Below the pieces are notes generated by a model. The model searched no databases, was not told the origin of the DNA, and saw nothing but the letters and a program-made list of their open reading frames with translations. The position numbers and the translations under genes are program-made. Shown here piece after piece: positions 28,685-32,434 of a DNA stretch of 32,434 nt (its first letter is position 1; the number at the start of each line of letters is the position of its first letter). Location of the stretch: contig NZ_LZFO01000031.1 in NCBI RefSeq assembly GCF_001758365.1, forward strand, positions 1 to 32,434, in the 5' to 3' direction. This DNA is from Clostridium acetireducens DSM 10703 (GTDB lineage: Bacteria; Bacillota; Clostridia; Clostridiales; Clostridiaceae).

Positions 28685-29512
28685 ATGAAATTAAAAAAAC
28701 TTATAACAATAGCTATTTTTACATTTATTATAGGATTGTTAGTTGGATGTGGCGGTAATAGTAATAGTAGTACTAGTACAAGCTCAAAAACAAATTCAAA
28801 ACCATTAAGTCAAGAAGAAGTTGAACATATGTTCTCCAATCCAGATAAATTCAAAGGAAGAAGTATAGACATTTATGCTAAAATTTTTGTTGAACCTGAA
28901 AAAGATGATAACGGAACTTACTTACAAGCATATGCAGATCCTAAGTCTTCATCTAAAAATATTTTAATTAAAATTAATGACCCAAAATTAGACGTTAAAA
29001 ATGAAGATATAATACATATTGTCGGTAAAATCGAGAAAAAATTTGAAGGTGAAAACGCTTTAGGTGGTAAAGTTACCGCTCCAGTTATAACTGCTGACAA
29101 AATTGAAAAAGCTAATTATGCAGAAGCATTTGCTCCAGCACTTAAAACTATAGATATTAATAAAGAAATAAATCAAAATGGATATGTGTTAAAACTTAAT
29201 AAAGTTGAAATAGCTAAAGATGAAACTAGAGCTTATGTAACTGTAACTAATAATACTAAAGATAAGATAAACTTCTATACTTTTAATAGTAAGTTAGTTC
29301 AGGGAACTAACCAAATTCAAGAAGGTGAAAATTACCAAGCTAACTATAAACAAATTAACGATGAAATAATGCCTGGAGTTAAAGAAGAAGGTATAGTTTT
29401 ATTTAAACAAGTAGATCCTAAAGGCGATAATTTAAAACTACATTTTGAAGGCTCTTCTGAAAATTATGAATTACACTTTGAACCCTTCACTTTTGAAGTT
29501 AAATTAAAATAA
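28685..29512 (+). CDS. Putative membrane-anchored lipoprotein (right copy)
   Basis: A 275-residue paralogue, nearly identical to the protein at 1581-2402. It has the same signal peptide and lipobox LVGC (Cys at about 22), an Asn/Ser linker two residues longer, an OB-fold-like N-terminal domain and a DUF4352-like C-terminal domain. Substitutions are few and mostly conservative (for example Ser to Ala in the signal peptide, Gly to Ala in the segment ENYQANYK). Both copies have intact frames, promoters and terminators, so both are probably expressed. The gene is convergent with the beta-helix gene across a shared terminator. Function unknown. Confidence 0.85.
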   Translation: MKLKKLITIAIFTFIIGLLVGCGGNSNSSTSTSSKTNSKPLSQEEVEHMFSNPDKFKGRSIDIYAKIFVEPEKDDNGTYLQAYADPKSSSKNILIKINDPKLDVKNEDIIHIVGKIEKKFEGENALGGKVTAPVITADKIEKANYAEAFAPALKTIDINKEINQNGYVLKLNKVEIAKDETRAYVTVTNNTKDKINFYTFNSKLVQGTNQIQEGENYQANYKQINDEIMPGVKEEGIVLFKQVDPKGDNLKLHFEGSSENYELHFEPFTFEVKLK

Positions 29513-29567
29513 GGAAATTATAGTTTTAAATTTTAACTCATGATTTTAGTAAAAGGATTTTGATAAA

Positions 29568-29608
29568 AAAGTGCAAAACAAACTCTTTTGGAATTTGTTT
29601 TGCACTTT
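29568..29608 (+). terminator. Bidirectional terminator between lipoprotein and beta-helix genes
   Basis: A perfect 15-bp stem AAAGTGCAAAACAAA / TTTGTTTTGCACTTT (29568-29582, 29594-29608) with T-rich sequence on the right and A-rich on the left. It can end the rightward lipoprotein transcript and the leftward beta-helix transcript. The left copy has one mismatch. Confidence 0.85.
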
Positions 29609-29697
29609 AATTTATTATGTTTTTTTAACTCTACAAGTTCCTTTAATTCTAATTTTAATTTATACAAAGTGTTCTTTATACAAATAATATTATTGGT

Positions 29698-31014
29698 TTA
29701 TATAATATTTATTTTTCTAAAAACTTTAGTATATCTATTCATTTCATCATCATATTTAGTTATTTCAATTAAAAATTCATCTCTTGACTCTGTAAATATA
29801 ACATCTGATACTTCTTCATTATTATTATTTTCATATATTAATTTAAAAATTTTATCTAATATAGAATACTCATATAAATTTCCACCTTGTGTAACAGTTC
29901 CAAAAGCATTTCCATAAATAAATAATATACTATCTTTATTTTTCCAAAAAACTTTTTTTATAGTTTTTTGCTTATTTCCCATATCTAAAGATTTTAATAC
30001 TATCTTTTCTTTATCTAAATTTATGTCATATAAATATATATCTCCTATTGCTTCAAAACCAAATGGAGAAGTATAAATAAGTTTATCATCCAATAAATCT
30101 GGCTTTGAAGGCAAATCTCTATTAACATATTTTTCTATTTCACCTTTAGATATTTTTATGCCTTCTTGTTCAATATAGAGTATTTTGTGTTTACTATTTG
30201 GATCATTATTAAAGTAAATTAATTCAGCATCATAATCTCTAAAAATAAACTCATTTTCAAATTTATCATTATAATACTTATTATCTTCTATATATGAATT
30301 AAAAAAATCAATATTACTTTCGTTATTACATAAATATCCACTACTATTATTTTTAATAGTTCCATTTTTAAATGATATTTCATTACACAATATAACTTTA
30401 AATATTGAATATCCAAAATCATCCGTATAATTTTCATATATCTCACAACTATCTAAACTTATATTTTGTGAAGATAATAAATTAATTAAATCAAATTCTC
30501 TATTATTGTAAAATTTACAATTACTAAATTTTATATCTTTTGAATCACTTATACTCATTATTCCATATGTACATTCCTTAACATCTGTATTTTCTACAAA
30601 AAAATCTGAACAATTATTCAAGGTAAATCCTTCTGTTCCACATCCAAAACATGTGCATCCATATATTTTAACATTTTTACATGAATTAAATTTTAAAACT
30701 CCTCCTACACAATATCCTTTATTCTCTACTGTATGACCAAATACTAGATTTTTTAAAGTTATATTACAACAATTATTGAAAGTAATAACATTAGCATAAC
30801 TAAATTTTGATAATAATTCAGTTAAATTAGTTTCATCACCTTCAATAATTAAATTCTCAACATCTTCAATAATTAGCTCATATCCATCATAGACATCTTC
30901 ATATTTTACCTTATCATTTATAATATTAATGTTTTCAATACAATAGGTTCCTTTTCCAATTCTTATTATATGATTTGACTCTATTTCTTTAATAATATCT
31001 TTAATACTATTCAT
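29698..31014 (-). CDS. Right-handed beta-helix protein with C-terminal propeller-like domain
   Basis: A 438-residue protein without signal peptide, so cytosolic. From about residue 60 to 260 it has short degenerate repeats (NITLKNLVFG, VKIYGCTCFGC, FFVENTDVKEC, IKFSNCKFYNN, ISLDSCEIYEN, ISFKNGTIKNN), the pattern of a right-handed parallel beta-helix. It is unusually rich in Cys and Asn ladders. The last ~140 residues (DIYLYDINLDKEKIVLKSL, GNAFGTVTQGGNLYEYS) look like beta-propeller blades, perhaps related to DUF4652; that match is from memory. The ATG overlaps the stop of the upstream ATPase gene by one base (TAATG), so the two are translationally coupled. Role unknown; it could be a sensor or scaffold for the ATPase. 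Confidence 0.75.
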   Translation of the reverse strand: MNSIKDIIKEIESNHIIRIGKGTYCIENINIINDKVKYEDVYDGYELIIEDVENLIIEGDETNLTELLSKFSYANVITFNNCCNITLKNLVFGHTVENKGYCVGGVLKFNSCKNVKIYGCTCFGCGTEGFTLNNCSDFFVENTDVKECTYGIMSISDSKDIKFSNCKFYNNREFDLINLLSSQNISLDSCEIYENYTDDFGYSIFKVILCNEISFKNGTIKNNSSGYLCNNESNIDFFNSYIEDNKYYNDKFENEFIFRDYDAELIYFNNDPNSKHKILYIEQEGIKISKGEIEKYVNRDLPSKPDLLDDKLIYTSPFGFEAIGDIYLYDINLDKEKIVLKSLDMGNKQKTIKKVFWKNKDSILFIYGNAFGTVTQGGNLYEYSILDKIFKLIYENNNNEEVSDVIFTESRDEFLIEITKYDDEMNRYTKVFRKINII

Positions 31015-32234
31015 TAAAATTCATCCTCTCTTAATCTTCTATCTAATGTTTTATAGATTAATTCATTAAGTATTTTTGTTGACCAAAAACTTAAATGAAT
31101 TAATCCTTTGTTATTAAGTTTTTGTAAATACTTTTCTACTTCTCTTTTACTGCTATAATAAAATTTTATCTTTTTATTTAGTAAATTAATATTTTCTACA
31201 TTACCATTAAATTCCAAAATAATAGCTTTTAAAATTATAACCTCTTTTCTTTCAAGTCTACATATTATGTATTCTATTTCTTGTTCTACTTCTTTAACAT
31301 AAATATCTGTAGCCTTTAAAAAATTATCTTTTTTAATTTCCATATTTCTTAATTGGTGAATTTCCCTTAAATATTTTTTTAAATATAAAGGATAACCAGA
31401 AGTATATTGATATAACTTTAAGCAAATATCTTCAAAACAATTAGTTTTCTTATTGCAATTATTTAAATACTTTTTAAAGTAATTCTTAACTTGATCCAAG
31501 TTTAATGGTTTTATATGTATAATTGTATCTTTACATATTTGAGTGACCTCATTTTTTATTACATTTAAAGATGTTATATTGCCTATTAACACTAGTAATA
31601 AATTTTGATAGTTTTTACCTATAATATATTCTAAAAATTCTTTAATAAATCTTCCTGAATTCTCAATATCACATATACTTGAAAAATTATCTATAATTAT
31701 TATTAATCCATCTTTATCCTTTTTATAAGCATCGTCTAGTACTTTAATAATATTAATTGCATAATCCTCTCTAAACCTAAACTTTACACTTACCCCAATC
31801 TCCATACAGTTTGAAGACTTAGCAGTAATATTTACTGTATCTATAATTTCATAAATTTTGCTCTTGTACTTTCCTACAGCAACCTCTTGTAAATCTTTAT
31901 TTATAGATTTAATTATATTCTCAATTTTTTTACTATTAGTTCTTACTTCATTGCTTATGTAAAAATCAAAATATATACTTTCTATTTCTTTATCTATATT
32001 TTCCTTTAAAAATCCAGTAACTTTATTATTATTATTTATATATTTAATTATATTCCCAAATGTTGTCTTTCCAACGTGTCTATCTCCATATATGTATGCA
32101 CATTTTGTTTCTTCATTTTTTACTGACAATAAAATATTAATTATTTTTTTTAAATTATCTTTATCCCAAATATAACTTCTCATATTATTAGAAGGATTAT
32201 TGCTTAATATTTCGCGAATTATATTTTCTTCCAA
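31014..32234 (-). CDS. P-loop ATPase, Arch_ATPase/STAND-like, with C-terminal winged helix
   Basis: About 406 residues. Walker A GDRHVGKTT lies near residues 50-58 and Walker B LIIIIDN near 177-183. LLLVLIGN follows as a sensor-like strand, and TSGYPLYLKKYL resembles the G-x-P motif of STAND-type ATPases. The last ~90 residues (KEVIILKAIILEF..., REVEKYLQKLNNKGLIHL) look like a winged helix. I prefer a TTG start at 32234, behind AAGGGGGA at about six bases. The ATG at 32255 would place that binding site inside the gene and overlaps a TATAAT. No N-terminal effector domain is visible. It forms an operon with the beta-helix gene. STAND ATPases often act as regulators or defence sensors, but nothing here proves that. 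Confidence 0.7.
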   Translation of the reverse strand: MEENIIREILSNNPSNNMRSYIWDKDNLKKIINILLSVKNEETKCAYIYGDRHVGKTTFGNIIKYINNNNKVTGFLKENIDKEIESIYFDFYISNEVRTNSKKIENIIKSINKDLQEVAVGKYKSKIYEIIDTVNITAKSSNCMEIGVSVKFRFREDYAINIIKVLDDAYKKDKDGLIIIIDNFSSICDIENSGRFIKEFLEYIIGKNYQNLLLVLIGNITSLNVIKNEVTQICKDTIIHIKPLNLDQVKNYFKKYLNNCNKKTNCFEDICLKLYQYTSGYPLYLKKYLREIHQLRNMEIKKDNFLKATDIYVKEVEQEIEYIICRLERKEVIILKAIILEFNGNVENINLLNKKIKFYYSSKREVEKYLQKLNNKGLIHLSFWSTKILNELIYKTLDRRLREDEF

Positions 32235-32389
32235 TTTTATTCCCCCTTTTATCATTATAATTTAGCCGCTTGCAAAACCCTAAACCCGTTAGGGTTCAAG
32301 GATTTTTAAGCTTTATCAAAAAGGATTTCCCCCACTTAATGTCGAATATATATAATAATCACAAAATATAAATTCTTGGAGGTATCCTT
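32235..32389. other. Upstream region of the ATPase operon / likely mobile element end
   Basis: TATAAT on the minus strand (32254-32259) could drive the ATPase operon, but no -35 is found 17 bp upstream. There the sequence changes character to an inverted repeat, AACCCTAA-acccg-TTAGGGTT (32276-32296), and a tract ending in CCCCCACTTAATG. This may be the end of an insertion sequence whose transposase starts at 32390. If so, its insertion may have removed the operon's original -35. The true element end cannot be set without the other side. Confidence 0.35.
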
Positions 32390-32434
32390 ATGATCAATAT
32401 TAAAAACCAAATTCATCTCTGTGACGTTTATGAA
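32390..32434 (+). CDS. Start of a probable transposase gene (cut by window edge)
   Basis: ATG 32390 sits eight bases behind TTGGAGG and opens MINIKNQIHLCDVYE, which runs off the window. The opening resembles the N-terminus of clostridial DDE-type (IS4/IS1182-like) transposases as I remember them, and the inverted repeat upstream fits a mobile element. Fifteen residues are too few for a firm call. Confidence 0.4.
   Translation, partial: MINIKNQIHLCDVYE

Larger units (their letters stand above)
27231..29613. repeat. Right copy of ~2.4-kb direct repeat flanking the CRISPR-Cas locus
   Basis: Matches 126-2503 in the same orientation throughout, from within the ATPase gene to just after the lipoprotein terminator. 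This copy is the better preserved one, with the ATPase open up to its junction with the cas2 relic. Confidence 0.9.

Noticed and set aside
1-32434. tRNA, rRNA, riboswitch or retron-like RNA
   Set aside because: No cloverleaf, rRNA segment or reverse transcriptase was recognised by eye in the intergenic stretches. A covariance-model search was not possible here.

Overview
The window is very AT-rich, with strong AGGAGG-type ribosome binding sites, and it reads as low-GC Firmicute DNA, most likely Clostridium sensu stricto (the species is not decidable from the sequence alone). Its centre is a complete type I-B CRISPR-Cas locus with two very long arrays: 94 repeats (2586-8814) and 123 repeats (18313-26519), about 215 spacers by my count. 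Between the arrays lies one leftward operon: cas6, cas8b (csh1), cas7 (csh2), cas5, cas3, cas4, cas1, cas2.

Orientation. The repeat as printed begins GTTTCAATTCC. Its complement ends in GGAATTGAAAC, the usual 3' end of type I-A/I-B/III repeats that supplies the crRNA 5' handle. Both arrays are therefore transcribed leftwards, like the cas genes. Their leaders sit on the right-hand side (8815-8909 and 26520-26614). The two leaders are near-identical, each with TTCCAA-17 bp-TATAAT on the minus strand, followed on the right by the same terminator hairpin. Behind the second leader is a decayed 3' fragment of cas2, joined to the end of an ATPase gene. Array 2 therefore appears to have been seeded by a copy of the array 1 leader/cas2 end.

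Flanks. A roughly 2.4-kb module (an AAA-ATPase/PD-(D/E)XK gene divergent from a lipoprotein gene) occurs in the same orientation on both sides of the locus (126-2503 and 27231-29613). In the left copy the ATPase gene is frameshifted and truncated. In the right copy it is open but its 3' end runs into the cas2 relic. Recombination between these direct repeats would remove the whole CRISPR-Cas locus. Between cas6 and array 2 is a frameshifted remnant of an IS21-type istB gene.

Right end. A leftward two-gene operon encodes a P-loop ATPase with a winged-helix-like C-terminus (Arch_ATPase/STAND-like) and a cytosolic right-handed beta-helix protein. The genes overlap by one base. The final bases appear to be the start of another mobile element with the first codons of a likely transposase.

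How it works together: leader promoters transcribe long pre-crRNAs, Cas6 cuts them in the repeats, Cas8b-Cas7-Cas5 form Cascade, Cas3 degrades the target, and Cas4-Cas1-Cas2 add spacers at the leader ends. The spacers carry their own history: exact duplicates, diverged pairs with the same PAM-side end, overlapping protospacers and hairpin-forming spacers.
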